Shown here in pieces: positions 35,277 through 44,785 of a DNA stretch of 64,000 bases. The position numbers and the translations under genes were made by a program. Source of the stretch: Paenibacillus xylanilyticus (GTDB lineage Bacteria > Bacillota > Bacilli > Paenibacillales > Paenibacillaceae); the NCBI RefSeq assembly GCF_013359935.1, contig NZ_JABMCB010000197.1, positions 1-64,000 on the forward strand, given 5' to 3'. Below the pieces are notes generated by a model. It did no database searches. It had not been told where the DNA came from and was given only the letters and a program-made list of their open reading frames with translations. Numbering within the stretch: the stretch's first letter is position 1; the number at the start of each line of letters is the position of its first letter.

Positions 35277-35880
35277 ATCCATCTATCGCTGGATATACAC
35301 CGGAAGGTTGGTTCGAGGTGTGCTACAGGTCCTTCGGCACAAAGGAAAGCGCCAGAAACCCGCAGAAACTCGCGGTAGATTTCTCATTGGAAAGCCTATT
35401 TCCTACCGTCCGAAAGAGGTTCGTCTCGTGAAACGTTTGGGCATTTGGAGCTGGACACGATCGTATCCGGTCGCGGAAAAAGTAAAGGATGCGTAGCCAC
35501 GCTTGTCGAACGGAAGACACGTCTGTATACCGCCGTTCTCATGCCGGATCGGACAGCCTTGTCCATGGAAATTGCCCTCGGTGTAGCTATCTCACAGTAC
35601 CCGAAGGGGACATTTCTCACCGCCACGGCTGACCGTGTAAAGGAGTTTGCTTGCTATACGAATGTGGAAGCAACCCATGACCTGGACGTTTATTTTGCTG
35701 ATCCATATTCATCCTGGCAACGTGGTTCCAATGAGGCACGGATCTTGCTGGGGTGGAGGACGAAGAGCTTGCCCGCTCACTCGATCTCACCAATAATAGA
35801 CCACGAATATGTTTGGGATGGAGAACCGCTTACGAATCCTTTTCAGAGGAAATGTCGCACTTGGATTGACAATTCGTCAT
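35277..35880 (+). pseudogene. IS30-family transposase remnant
   Basis: Translated pieces match the IS30 transposase. IYRWIYTGRL and LRHKGKRQKPAETRGRF lie in one frame (35280-35440). ELDTIVSGRGKSKGCVATLV, ERKTRLYTAVLMPDRTALSM and DVYFADPYSSWQRGSNE lie in another (35445-35730). The end, ELARSLDLTNNRPRICLGW, is in a third frame. The N-terminal helix-turn-helix is missing, there is a frameshift near 35440, and the block after GSNE is deleted. The DDE catalytic core is therefore incomplete. No inverted repeats were found. The element is dead. Confidence 0.85.
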
Positions 35881-36073
35881 TAAAGTACAAAACATACCTG
35901 CTCCCTGAGCTGCCTGCTAAAATGAATCTAACGCTGATTCAGGGGAATAGTTATCTAGATTCTTCAATAAAATTAAAGAACTCACTTTTTTCAGAACCTC
36001 CTCAAAGTATATGCCTTGCCTTGTTTCATGATAAAACTTCGAATTGGTGTAAGATAGTGCTGGAATATTCTAT

Positions 36074-36192
36074 TCTGTATGTACGTGAAATCCATCTCTA
36101 TTATTGTCCAACGTGGGGTAGATCTCATCAATTGTTCTGACATAATAAAGCACCTCTACGGTTGTTCTAGTAGAAGTGCTTTTACTTATTTT
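36074..36192. repeat. Diverged direct repeat, copy 2
   Basis: Second copy of the stretch at 34037-34171, from TCTGTATGTAC through AAGCACCTCTAC to GTAGAAGTGCTTTTACTTATT. It lies immediately 3' of the immunity gene at 36247. Confidence 0.65.
36144..36182 (-). terminator. Intrinsic terminator of the toxin/immunity operon
   Basis: On the minus strand AAAGCACTTCTAC pairs with GTAGAGGTGCTTT, followed by ATTAT. It is about 65 bases beyond the immunity gene stop. Confidence 0.7.
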
Positions 36193-36246
36193 TTTATTTC
36201 GAATATATCCTGAAATTTCTCTTCATTATTAAATTCAGTCAATCAT

Positions 36247-36717
36247 CTAGGTATCCTTGGGGTTTATATAGCACCAATTATTATCATAAGAAGCTTTTAT
36301 CGCTTTCAGGTCTTCAATTGTATAGAACCAATCTTCCTCGATCCAAACTTTTGCAACCGGAAATTCATTTAGAAAGGCAAACAGAAATTTAAATAATAAA
36401 TCTTCGTTATCATCAAAGTCACTCGATACCACTGTTTTGAAGTAATCTTCTGAAGGATCCCAATCAAAATTAACAAGTTTATATGGATAAGGTTCATCAG
36501 CAATCCCAAAACATAGCTGCCTGTCATAACTATCTTTTAATGGAATATCACTAACACAAAACTCACAATATTTTAATTTTTCGTCCTCATCAACCTTTTT
36601 CAAGTCTTGACTATGGTATAATCCTTCTTTATTACATAGATCAATTAGACTATATAATAACTTATTTATTTCAATACTTTCTCCGCTTTTGAATAGAACA
36701 GCCGCCGACATTCCCAT
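36247..36717 (-). CDS. Predicted immunity protein for the WXG-type toxin
   Basis: The 156-residue acidic protein (CEFCVSDIPLKDSYDRQLCF, many Asp/Glu and aromatic residues) is encoded directly after the toxin gene. Its ATG shares a base with the toxin stop codon (TAATG), which gives tight translational coupling typical of toxin-immunity pairs. No named immunity family is recognised with confidence. It would bind and block the C-terminal nuclease domain in the cytoplasm of the producer and its siblings. Confidence 0.7.
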   Translation of the reverse strand: MGMSAAVLFKSGESIEINKLLYSLIDLCNKEGLYHSQDLKKVDEDEKLKYCEFCVSDIPLKDSYDRQLCFGIADEPYPYKLVNFDWDPSEDYFKTVVSSDFDDNEDLLFKFLFAFLNEFPVAKVWIEEDWFYTIEDLKAIKASYDNNWCYINPKDT

Positions 36718-37946
36718 TATTTCAACACTCCTCCTAATTCATCTAGTGAATTAACAACGATCACACCCGAGTCTCTTAAATGATTTATATTTTCTTTTAC
36801 GTATTTATTGGTCATATCAATAGGTTTGTCAATATAAACAATAACTTCCTTCATGTCATAATTGAAAAACTTAGGATTATCTGGATTAATATATTTATCA
36901 ATCTGTTCTATGTCTAATGCGGACGTAGACTTTTTAACTTCAATAATTTGTTTATTAGTAACAACATCTAAATCCCCTGCTACCTCGCTTGTTGTAACAC
37001 TGTTTGCTTTCAATGCAAATCCAACTACCTCTATTCTTTGTTGAACATACTCTCCGACCCTGCCTTCAAGAGCTCTGCCTGAATTAGGGCTTTTAATCGA
37101 ACTCTCAATTGCGTTTGGAATATTTTTCGGATTTTGATCAACCCAGCTAATTGTATTCCCTGAGGGATTAGTGAATTCAACCTCTATTCCCTTATTTGTT
37201 TTAATCTTTACAGGTTCATTGATTTTAGGTGGACTTCCCCCTATGTCTGTACTTTTTTCACCCGACTCCGACTTACCTCCACCCGATCCTCCCAGATCGC
37301 TATGCTTATTCTCGACAGCATGAAACGCTCTGCCAAATAAAGCATAGGCCAGTACCTGACCTGCCATCGAGCCGCTGTAATAGCCCAATCCATCCTGATC
37401 GACCTGTTTCTTCTGCTCTTCTACAAATTGCTCCACATCAGATCTTGCCGTACCAGTTCCCCATGCTGCATCCCAAGCAAACTTAATCCCTCTGCCAGCA
37501 TCGACCACCTTACCTAAAGTCAAGGCATAGGCCAGACTGCCCACCGTACTTAACGGATTATCGGCGAAGGCCTCCACCGTCTGCCCTATTCCGGTTACCG
37601 TTTCTCCAACTGAACCATCCGCAAGCCCCTTAGCAAAGGTCTGTTTAAGTTCCTCAGGAATATATAAGGCGACCTCGCCTGAGCCATCAGTTGTCCTGAA
37701 ATTATCTGCTACATAGTTAAAATACTCCTGAATTTTATTTAATAGACTCAGTGTCGTAGGGAACACTTCTTTCACTTGCATAAAGTCCCAGAAGAATCGT
37801 TCCCCTGTTACGCCCGACCAATCGGATTGCAACAGGTAGATTGATTTTTCCAGTTCCCAGACGATCCGCTCCAGTTCCTGCTTCTTCTGTTGAACAAGCC
37901 GTGCTTTCTCCTCTAATACATCGGGATGAACCTCAATTCGCTGCAT
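36717..37946 (-). CDS. WXG-type polymorphic toxin with endonuclease-like C-terminus
   Basis: ATG 37946 (MQRIEVHPDVLEEKARLVQQK) begins a WXG100-like helical hairpin with DWSGVTGERF (about residues 37-46). A further start at 38066 has no family support. A middle pre-toxin region (about 75-220) and a Gly/Ser-rich linker (about 240-260) follow. The C-terminal domain of about 115 residues has GRVGEYVQQRIE...EVAGDLDVVTNKQIIEVKKS. The D-x(n)-ExK arrangement there fits a restriction-endonuclease-fold DNase. Toxins of this build leave through a type VII (Ess/Yuk) system. None of its machinery lies in this window. The gene is co-translated with its immunity gene. Confidence 0.78.
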   Translation of the reverse strand: MQRIEVHPDVLEEKARLVQQKKQELERIVWELEKSIYLLQSDWSGVTGERFFWDFMQVKEVFPTTLSLLNKIQEYFNYVADNFRTTDGSGEVALYIPEELKQTFAKGLADGSVGETVTGIGQTVEAFADNPLSTVGSLAYALTLGKVVDAGRGIKFAWDAAWGTGTARSDVEQFVEEQKKQVDQDGLGYYSGSMAGQVLAYALFGRAFHAVENKHSDLGGSGGGKSESGEKSTDIGGSPPKINEPVKIKTNKGIEVEFTNPSGNTISWVDQNPKNIPNAIESSIKSPNSGRALEGRVGEYVQQRIEVVGFALKANSVTTSEVAGDLDVVTNKQIIEVKKSTSALDIEQIDKYINPDNPKFFNYDMKEVIVYIDKPIDMTNKYVKENINHLRDSGVIVVNSLDELGGVLK

Positions 37947-38212
37947 TCCATCTTCACCGCCAACCTGACCATAGTATATATGCCTAAATTTTAACAAGTC
38001 AGAAGGAGGATTGGAATCAAACGAGGGATTCATTTCCTTACAGGTTAAACGGTAGTGAAGCAACATACTTTAGGTAGTAACCTTTCGCATTAGTGCACAA
38101 ACGTATCCCATATCTCTCATCAATCAAAACTCTTCCAACACCTTATACATTGGTTAATATATGTTACAGTTCCAAAAGATAAAATCTCATTTCAAGAAAG
38201 GAGCCTGTCCAC

Positions 38213-38368
38213 TTGAACAAAAGAAATATCATCATTGCTATAATCATCGGCTTTATTGTGCTCATTCTCCCCATCATACTGTACTTTGCAGTTGAAGTGT
38301 CTGACAAATCAGCACCTCCGGAACAAAGCACTCATTCTCCATATATACTGAAACTGAAAAAGAGTTAA
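38213..38368 (+). CDS. Small single-pass membrane protein (51 aa)
   Basis: The TTG start at 38213 lies 9 bases after AAAGGAG. The product begins NKRNIIIAIIIGFIVLILPI, a membrane segment at residues 5-26, followed by a short Ser/Pro/Lys tail. A terminator stem overlaps its stop codon. No homologue is recognised. It is too short for automatic gene calls but the signals are good. Confidence 0.55.
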   Translation: MNKRNIIIAIIIGFIVLILPIILYFAVEVSDKSAPPEQSTHSPYILKLKKS

Positions 38369-38402
38369 TTCATGATCACCATGAGTTAACTCTTTCTTGT
38401 TG
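38357..38402 (+). terminator. Intrinsic terminator overlapping a stop codon
   Basis: AAAGAGTTAA (38359-38368, contains the TAA) pairs with TTAACTCTTT (38386-38395), then CTTGTTG. Confidence 0.75.
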
Positions 38403-38489
38403 TCTATTCCAAGGCTTTTCAAATGCATATAAAAATTTGATACATGCTCCACAGGATTTTCCTATCTACAATTTTAATATATGTAGCCA

Positions 38490-38969
38490 TCAACCTGCGG
38501 GAGATACACTCAGACATCTACGAATGGACTGAATGTACCCCAGGTGGTACCACTCATGGTAGAGTGTACGCGGAATCACTTCACCGATCGTACTCATGCC
38601 AAGTTCGCTTTCTCGCAGCAAAGGGTCTTCCAAACGACCCGCAAATTTGCTCTTCAATTGGTCCGGCTGAACCCTTAAGAGCTCCAACAATTCCGTCCAA
38701 GATGGGGGTGCCGCCTCCCATGTTGCCGGGCTTGTCCCGTAACCGAAGAACTTTGCATAGTCAGGGGGAACTTCCGACTCGTCAGCAATGAGATAATGAA
38801 ACCATATATCCTGATCCAGAATGATGTGTCCCACATTCCATAAGATGGAGTTATTGAATCCCTTGGGTACGTCATTAACCTGCCCCTCATCCACAGACTC
38901 GCACACACCAAGTGTAAATTGCCTCACATCCTGCAGTTGATTCCATAGTACATCTTCATTAAAATTCAT
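38490..38969 (-). CDS. DinB/YfiT-fold protein
   Basis: ATG 38969 (MNFNEDVLWNQLQDVRQF) follows AAGGAGG. The 159-residue four-helix protein shows the DinB-type metal-binding histidines in ILWNVGHIILDQDIWF (about residue 50) and TLYHEWYHLGYIQSIRR (about 140). The family includes bacillithiol/mycothiol-dependent transferases and DNA-damage-induced proteins. The present function is unknown. It stands alone. Confidence 0.8.
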   Translation of the reverse strand: MNFNEDVLWNQLQDVRQFTLGVCESVDEGQVNDVPKGFNNSILWNVGHIILDQDIWFHYLIADESEVPPDYAKFFGYGTSPATWEAAPPSWTELLELLRVQPDQLKSKFAGRLEDPLLRESELGMSTIGEVIPRTLYHEWYHLGYIQSIRRCLSVSPAG

Positions 38970-39144
38970 GGTTCGCCTCCTTATTTTCACGGAAATATTC
39001 AGCCATTCAAATATCATAGTGTCATTCTTGTTTTCAATATATAGGAATTTTATCATTTCTTTGTAACTACTTCACTCCCCTGAACGTTTACAAAGATAGA
39101 AATGTGGTTGACCCCAAATTCCACACGAAAAAGAGGCGAATCTC

Positions 39145-40686
39145 ATGCGCTGGCTGAAGCCATCTGATCATAAAGTGGTACAAGAACAATTCCCCTTAAT
39201 GCTTGATTCCCGTGTAAAAAGTAACACAGAACGTAGATGGCGCCTGGCGGTCACTTCTACTTGTTTAACCACAATCCTTTTGACCGGGCTAGGCCACGGT
39301 TCCATATCATATGCAGCAACAAATTCGCTGCCATCCGGTGGTACATCTACCGTCCTTACCACACCAACAGCCACAGAAAACAAACTTCACTACACCGCTG
39401 TGGAAGGTGCTTATTATTATACAATCGCACTGCGAAGTGACGGTTCCGTCTGGGCTTGGGGTCGCAATATGTTCGGAGAGCTTGGTGTCAGTGAAGAAAT
39501 TCGTTACCGCCATACGTCCAGTCCGATTCGTATTCCGGGGCTTGAGCATGTTACAAACATCTCAGCCTCCGGCAGTGGCAATAATGCAGCCGTCCAGGCA
39601 GATGGAACCGTCTGGGAGTGGGGCGCTGGTAGACTCCCCAACAAAGTCGAAGGCATCACCGCTGCGAAGGATGTGGTGGCCGGTTCTTTCAACATCGCCC
39701 TTCTCCAGAACGGGACAGTCATGTCATGGCAGCGCCCAGGGGATCAAGCAATCAATTCTGAAGTTATGCACCGTCCACACGCAGTAAGCGGATTGAAAGA
39801 CATCATCCAAGTAGGATCAGCTGGCCAACAAGGATATGCTTTGAAGAAGGATGGCTCCGTATGGACATGGGACGAACCAAACCAACCTGGTAAATCCCCG
39901 TCCAAACCAACCAAGTTAAAGGGTCTGTCCAACATTTCCTCAATCAATAGGTCAGATACGTCCCTGCTTGCACTGGACCAGAACGGGAAAGTCTGGGGTC
40001 TGGACGAAAAAGGCAAGCCACTTGCTTTCCACCACGACCTCAATGTAAAGAAGCTGGACGGAAATTCGTATTATACACTGTTGTTAACCACTTCTGGAGA
40101 CGTGTATAGCTACGGGCGTACGGTGACAGGTAAAGAAGGCAAAGTAAATCATTTGTCCGGTATCACTGATGTTTCGGCAGGGTATTATCATAGCCTTGCG
40201 CTTTCCGCTGATGGAACTGTCTGGGGTTGGGGAGGTGACAAGTATCAGGAGGCTGGGGCACCTGCAACGTCATCTGGAGGCATGGTTTACAAACCCGTTC
40301 AGGCCAAGCTCGGCACCGATGTGTATATTAACGATAAACTGTTCCAGTCCACGTACTCGGCAGTCCAGACCTCAAATACCGTTCAAGTTCCCGTCAAAGC
40401 CATAGCTGCAGCAATTGATGCAACATTTGAAGTTCACATGGCGAACGGTTTAATTGAAGGTTATACGTTAAAATATGAGGATCATACCCTCACAATCCGT
40501 CCAAACGAGACGAAGGCAATCGTGAAATCTGCGACATCCTCTGCAGCTCAATCCATCTCATTACCAGAACCGATAAGCAATTATTCGGGTGCAACAACCG
40601 TACCCTTTGAAGTATTCGAGGGTCTGGGGTTGGATGTGAACTGGGATGTGAAAAAAAGGATGTTAACGATTAAAAGTGTTAAATAG
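39145..40686 (+). CDS. Secreted RCC1-repeat protein with copper-amine-oxidase-N domain
   Basis: The 513-residue protein has a long N-terminal extension (about 30 residues) before a signal peptide (WRLAVTSTCLTTILLTGLG...YAA, to about residue 59). Seven-blade-type RCC1 repeats follow (about 75-390, with units such as GSVWAWGRNMFGELGV and DGTVWGWGGDKYQEAG). A C-terminal copper-amine-oxidase-N domain (about 395-513, VQVPVKAIAAAIDATFEV...GLGLDVNWD) completes it. In Paenibacillus the last domain is a surface or wall-associated module, not an oxidase. A role in extracellular binding is likely. AAGAGGCG is the weak ribosome site. Confidence 0.8.
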   Translation: MRWLKPSDHKVVQEQFPLMLDSRVKSNTERRWRLAVTSTCLTTILLTGLGHGSISYAATNSLPSGGTSTVLTTPTATENKLHYTAVEGAYYYTIALRSDGSVWAWGRNMFGELGVSEEIRYRHTSSPIRIPGLEHVTNISASGSGNNAAVQADGTVWEWGAGRLPNKVEGITAAKDVVAGSFNIALLQNGTVMSWQRPGDQAINSEVMHRPHAVSGLKDIIQVGSAGQQGYALKKDGSVWTWDEPNQPGKSPSKPTKLKGLSNISSINRSDTSLLALDQNGKVWGLDEKGKPLAFHHDLNVKKLDGNSYYTLLLTTSGDVYSYGRTVTGKEGKVNHLSGITDVSAGYYHSLALSADGTVWGWGGDKYQEAGAPATSSGGMVYKPVQAKLGTDVYINDKLFQSTYSAVQTSNTVQVPVKAIAAAIDATFEVHMANGLIEGYTLKYEDHTLTIRPNETKAIVKSATSSAAQSISLPEPISNYSGATTVPFEVFEGLGLDVNWDVKKRMLTIKSVK

Positions 40687-40731
40687 CAGCGTGAAATTGA
40701 GATTTCACGAATTTCCAGGAGGATTACTTTA

Positions 40732-41178
40732 ATGTGGTTTAAAAAAATGATAAGTGCAGGGATGGTCTTATCTGTCCTGCTGCTGCCTACAAATACTCTT
40801 GATGCAGAACGTTCCGTACCCGCTGAACCGCTACCTAAGATCGTCAACACTGCAGAAGCTCCCATGAAATCAGATCCGAATGCTCTTCTCATTCTTCAGA
40901 CTCATCATCAAGGCCGTGCAGCATACACCGGCAGCTTCACGATGGTTGCTGACAATGGAACACTTGCGGACATCATCATTGAAAATCATAGTAATCATCC
41001 CATGTATATGAACCTGTATGTCGACGACTACAGTGAGCCTATAGAGACCACGATCAGCAAAAACAATGAAAAAACCGTGAATCTCCTTGCCTTACAGGAC
41101 ACTAGTGTCAAAGTGTACATCTACAGCAGAATAGGGCACGAAATGGACCTCTCCATACGTGCGGAGCAATTCCGTTAA
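40732..41178 (+). CDS. Small secreted protein of unknown function
   Basis: The 148-residue product has a signal peptide (FKKMISAGMVLSVLLLPTNTLDA, cleavage near residue 25). A beta-rich domain follows (TGSFTMVADNGTLADIII...MYMNLYVDDY) and resembles a small jelly-roll. AGGAGG lies 8 bases upstream. It follows the RCC1-protein gene by 45 bases and is probably co-transcribed. The family is not recognised. Confidence 0.65.
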   Translation: MWFKKMISAGMVLSVLLLPTNTLDAERSVPAEPLPKIVNTAEAPMKSDPNALLILQTHHQGRAAYTGSFTMVADNGTLADIIIENHSNHPMYMNLYVDDYSEPIETTISKNNEKTVNLLALQDTSVKVYIYSRIGHEMDLSIRAEQFR

Positions 41179-41205
41179 ACATTCGCGCTCGAATAGGTTA
41201 CATAC

Positions 41206-41276
41206 CAAAATCCCCTCCACGCGTACGGTTTAGGTTCATTGGAACTTAAATCACACAGCTTGAAGGGGATTTATTC
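41206..41276 (+). terminator. Intrinsic terminator with two-tier stem
   Basis: AAATCCCCT pairs with AGGGGATTT, enclosing an inner TTAGGTTC/GAACTTAA hairpin, followed by ATTCACTTT. It serves the plus-strand pair and possibly the converging GH2 gene. Confidence 0.6.
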
Positions 41277-41323
41277 ACTTTATTTCACTCTTACCTTAAA
41301 AGCTCCTACTTCGTTAAAACCAC

Positions 41324-44300
41324 TTACTTCTCAAACCGGAACCAGCCAAAGTCAAACTGACTTCCCGGCAGGAAGATAAAGGTTACCTTCTGCACGCCTG
41401 ATACCTGCTCAAGCTCAAACACCCGCTCCTCATACCCTTCGGACTGCGTGAACTCAACCAGCTGGTTGCTCTGTCCTTCTTCACCTGAGAAGCGGATATG
41501 GATCGTGTTTTTATCAATCGGCGAACGGCCATAGATGACGAGCTTCGAGGTACCTTCTGACGCGAAGTCCATGTTCTCGAATTCGAGCGATACGTTATTC
41601 CCGATCCCCTCCACATAGTCTTCCCGGATCGTAAATGTGTCACCATAGAGATGATCACAAGAAGCGGCTGTGTTTTGCTCGAATGCACGGCTCTGACGCT
41701 CGAACGAGAAACCCTTGATATGAATCTTCTGCTTCGTTACAAAGCAGATCGACGTAATCCCGCTCAGTCGCTTGGACAGTTGGTATGTTTCCTCCTGATA
41801 TACATTCCATCTGGATTCTTTGTCATACACCACATCTGCAAGCATTGTGCTTCCCTCTTCATCCGGCATGCCTTCCCAGATCTGAATGAAGTACTCCTCA
41901 CTGGACAATGCAAAGATCGGAATCGTAATCGTATCAGAGCCGTACGGCCCGAAGTCGATATTGCGGAAGCCCACATGTGTCTCTCCATCCCGACTTGTCG
42001 CTACACCGCGTTCATTACCGTTCCCGACATCACCTTTGGTGTAATCGTAAAGTCCGCCAGTAATGAAGCCGTACGGATCTTTATAGGCTGTTCCCAGACC
42101 CGCTGCTTTGAACTCCAACTGGGAAATGAGTTTCGTTTTATCCGTACCATTACTGCTCGTTGCCCGAAGTCGGAATTCACCATCGCCCAGCGCTGACACG
42201 CGTGCTTCCAGTCCATTTGCTTCGACCTTGGCAATGTTGGACTCAATGCCGGCATCGTTCACAACAGCCCACTCAATGTCACGGTAGGAGGTGTTCTCAG
42301 GATACAGTTTGGCGGTAACCACCATCTCCTGGGTCGATGGATCAAATGCTTGCCCGGCTGGACTGATAATCTCAATTTTCCGTAAAGGAATCTCCTGTGC
42401 ACGCCCGGTGAGAACCGGACGTTCTTCATTCTTCGTCAACGTGGTTTGTCCCTGAATTGCAGTGGATGCGGACGCACTCCCTACTTCGCCATCTACTGCT
42501 TTCGCTTCAAACTCAGCCGCTGCACTTTCCAACCCTTCGGAGGTCACCTCAATCCGGATCGTTCCCGGTTCGGTTGTTGCACCGATAATCGCCATCAGCT
42601 TGCCGCTGAACAATCTTCTGCTGAGCCCTTTGTATGGATCGTAGTCCGTGCTGTCTCCGTTATCCAGACCGAGCAAACGTCCAGCACCTGTCACATTGAC
42701 GTGTACACGATTGTTTGCATTTTGCACAGGATTGCCAGCTTCATCTTCCACTTGGATCTCCACGAAAATAAGATCGGTACCGTTCGCTTGCAGTTGACCC
42801 TTATCGGCCAGCAGACGAACCTTCTTCGCATCCGTATAGGATCTTTGCACATCGGTTGCAATTACGCTGCCGTTTTCATCATAAGCGATCGCTTTCAGTT
42901 CACCCTCTTCATACGGCACTTTCCACCAGCCGACCAGTTGGGTACCGTTCGCATGATCAATATCATACGTTCCGATTGTCTTGCCGTTCAGCTGCAATTC
43001 AATCTTCGGCGCATTACTGCACACGCGTACATCGATCAGCTGACCAGGGCTGAAATCCCAGTAAGGGAACAGATGCACCATTGGACTCTTTTTGTAATCG
43101 GTCCAGGCCGCTTGGTAGATATAGTAGGAATCTTTCGGAAACGTTGCGGTATCCAGCTGTCCAAAATAGGAATTCTTCGTATGATATGGCGTCGGCTCCC
43201 CGATATAATCAAACCCGGTCCACAGGAATTGCCCCAGTGAATACGGTCGATCCCGCTCAGCCAAAATGCAGTATTCTGCCGATTTCGCGCCCCAGCTTGT
43301 CGTACTGTTACCCAGTGCGGAGCACTGCTCGTCATCATCTGCCAGGATGGATTGCTCAAACGGGAAATGATAGATCCCACGACTCTGTACAACCGAAGAT
43401 GTCTCACTGCCATAGATGATCCAGTCCGGATGCTCTTCGTGGTGCTTATCGTAATACTTTTCCGCGTAGTTGTAGCCAGCCAGCTTCACGATATCCGCAC
43501 ACTTTTGCGCATTTTCCCAAGGCATATAGTTCGAACCGATGGTTACACCTGCATTGCCTTTTGGATCAAATTCGAGTACATAATCCATCAGCATCCGGGT
43601 GACTTCCTGTCCCCGCTCATCTGCGTGGGTATCATAGATTTCGTTACCAATACTCCACATGACCAGACTTGGATGGTTACGATCCCGCTTCACCCAGCTT
43701 TTCACGTCGGTGTGTGCCCATTCCGGGAAAAATCTCGCATAATCATATGGCGTTTTGGCTCTTTCCCACATATCGAAGGCTTCCGAGACGATTAGCATGC
43801 CCATCTCATCCGCGAGCTCCATGAACTCTTTGGCAGGCATATTGTGCGCGGTCCGGATCGCGTTGACGCCCATGTCCCGCAGTAGATTGAATCTTCTGCG
43901 AAGTGCCGTCAGGTTAAAAGCGGCTCCGAGCGCGCCCAGATCATGGTGTTCACACACACCATTCATTTTCATTTTGACCCCGTTCAGGTGGAACCCTTCA
44001 TTCGCATCCAGCTTGATGTCCCTGAAGCCGATACGTTGGGATACCGACTCGATGGTCTGCACGTTTTGGTCGGGACCCGTCAATTGCAGCTCTGTTACCA
44101 GTTCATACAGGTTCGGTTCATCCGTGCTCCACAGTTTCGGGTTCTCCACCACGAGCTGCTGACTGTCCGTTACTGCATTCGCATCTCCATCAGCAGCTGC
44201 CTTAACCTCCGCTTTGTTGGAAGCAATGACCTGACCCTCATGCCGGATCGTATGCACAAGCTGTGCGTTCTGATCAAGGTTCAGCTCCGTATCCAATTCA

Positions 44301-44785
44301 ACCTGCCAGCCCGATGGCTGCTGCTTGATCGAGACATAGATACCATCGGTCACAATGTGATTGCGGTCTCTTGTTTTGAGCCATACATTACGATAGATCC
44401 CGGCCCCGGAATACCATCTGCTGTTGGGACTTTGGTGAACCACTTTCACGACAATCTCATTATCGCCTTCCACCAATGCATTCGTGATTTCATGTTCAAA
44501 GGCGGAATATCCGTACTTCCATTCCCCTACCAGTTGGCCGTTTACATAAACGGAAGAGTCCATGTAAACGCCGTCAAAACAAAGCAGAAGCTGCTGATCA
44601 TCCTTCGTGTACGGGAATGTCTTGCGATACCATCCAATGCTGTCCTCGTACAGGTCGAGTGTATTGTAGATCAGCCAGTCATGGGGAAGTTCCACAGGTT
44701 CAAACGCCAGTCCTTCAGGCCCCGTAACATCCAGGTTGCTCTTGGCAAATTGCCATCCATCATTAAAAAGCTTTTTCTGGTTCAT
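41324..44785 (-). CDS. Large glycoside hydrolase family 2 beta-galactosidase
   Basis: The 1153-residue cytoplasmic enzyme (no signal peptide) has a GH2 sugar-binding domain (about 1-180), an immunoglobulin-like domain (180-265) and a TIM barrel. The catalytic pair is Glu382 (acid/base in WSIGNEIYD) and Glu461 (nucleophile in IYGSETSS). A DUF4982-like domain (about 590-660), Ig-like domains and two C-terminal carbohydrate-binding-like beta domains (about 890-1153) follow. GH2 members hydrolyse beta-galactosides, beta-glucuronides or beta-mannosides; the DUF4982 layout favours beta-galactosidase. It is more than twice the length of a minimal GH2. ATG 44785 follows GTGAGAA. galK elsewhere in the window would use released galactose. 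Confidence 0.85.
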   Translation of the reverse strand: MNQKKLFNDGWQFAKSNLDVTGPEGLAFEPVELPHDWLIYNTLDLYEDSIGWYRKTFPYTKDDQQLLLCFDGVYMDSSVYVNGQLVGEWKYGYSAFEHEITNALVEGDNEIVVKVVHQSPNSRWYSGAGIYRNVWLKTRDRNHIVTDGIYVSIKQQPSGWQVELDTELNLDQNAQLVHTIRHEGQVIASNKAEVKAAADGDANAVTDSQQLVVENPKLWSTDEPNLYELVTELQLTGPDQNVQTIESVSQRIGFRDIKLDANEGFHLNGVKMKMNGVCEHHDLGALGAAFNLTALRRRFNLLRDMGVNAIRTAHNMPAKEFMELADEMGMLIVSEAFDMWERAKTPYDYARFFPEWAHTDVKSWVKRDRNHPSLVMWSIGNEIYDTHADERGQEVTRMLMDYVLEFDPKGNAGVTIGSNYMPWENAQKCADIVKLAGYNYAEKYYDKHHEEHPDWIIYGSETSSVVQSRGIYHFPFEQSILADDDEQCSALGNSTTSWGAKSAEYCILAERDRPYSLGQFLWTGFDYIGEPTPYHTKNSYFGQLDTATFPKDSYYIYQAAWTDYKKSPMVHLFPYWDFSPGQLIDVRVCSNAPKIELQLNGKTIGTYDIDHANGTQLVGWWKVPYEEGELKAIAYDENGSVIATDVQRSYTDAKKVRLLADKGQLQANGTDLIFVEIQVEDEAGNPVQNANNRVHVNVTGAGRLLGLDNGDSTDYDPYKGLSRRLFSGKLMAIIGATTEPGTIRIEVTSEGLESAAAEFEAKAVDGEVGSASASTAIQGQTTLTKNEERPVLTGRAQEIPLRKIEIISPAGQAFDPSTQEMVVTAKLYPENTSYRDIEWAVVNDAGIESNIAKVEANGLEARVSALGDGEFRLRATSSNGTDKTKLISQLEFKAAGLGTAYKDPYGFITGGLYDYTKGDVGNGNERGVATSRDGETHVGFRNIDFGPYGSDTITIPIFALSSEEYFIQIWEGMPDEEGSTMLADVVYDKESRWNVYQEETYQLSKRLSGITSICFVTKQKIHIKGFSFERQSRAFEQNTAASCDHLYGDTFTIREDYVEGIGNNVSLEFENMDFASEGTSKLVIYGRSPIDKNTIHIRFSGEEGQSNQLVEFTQSEGYEERVFELEQVSGVQKVTFIFLPGSQFDFGWFRFEK

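Larger units (their letters stand above)
35881..36246. other. Intergenic region after the IS30 remnant
   Basis: No convincing gene is present. An open frame runs on from the transposase remnant to 36140 but has no homology or codon regularity. The second half holds direct repeat copy 2 and a terminator. Confidence 0.5.

Noticed and set aside
35445..36140. 231-residue open frame as an intact gene
   Set aside because: Only its first half matches IS30 transposase; the rest is out of frame or unrelated sequence.
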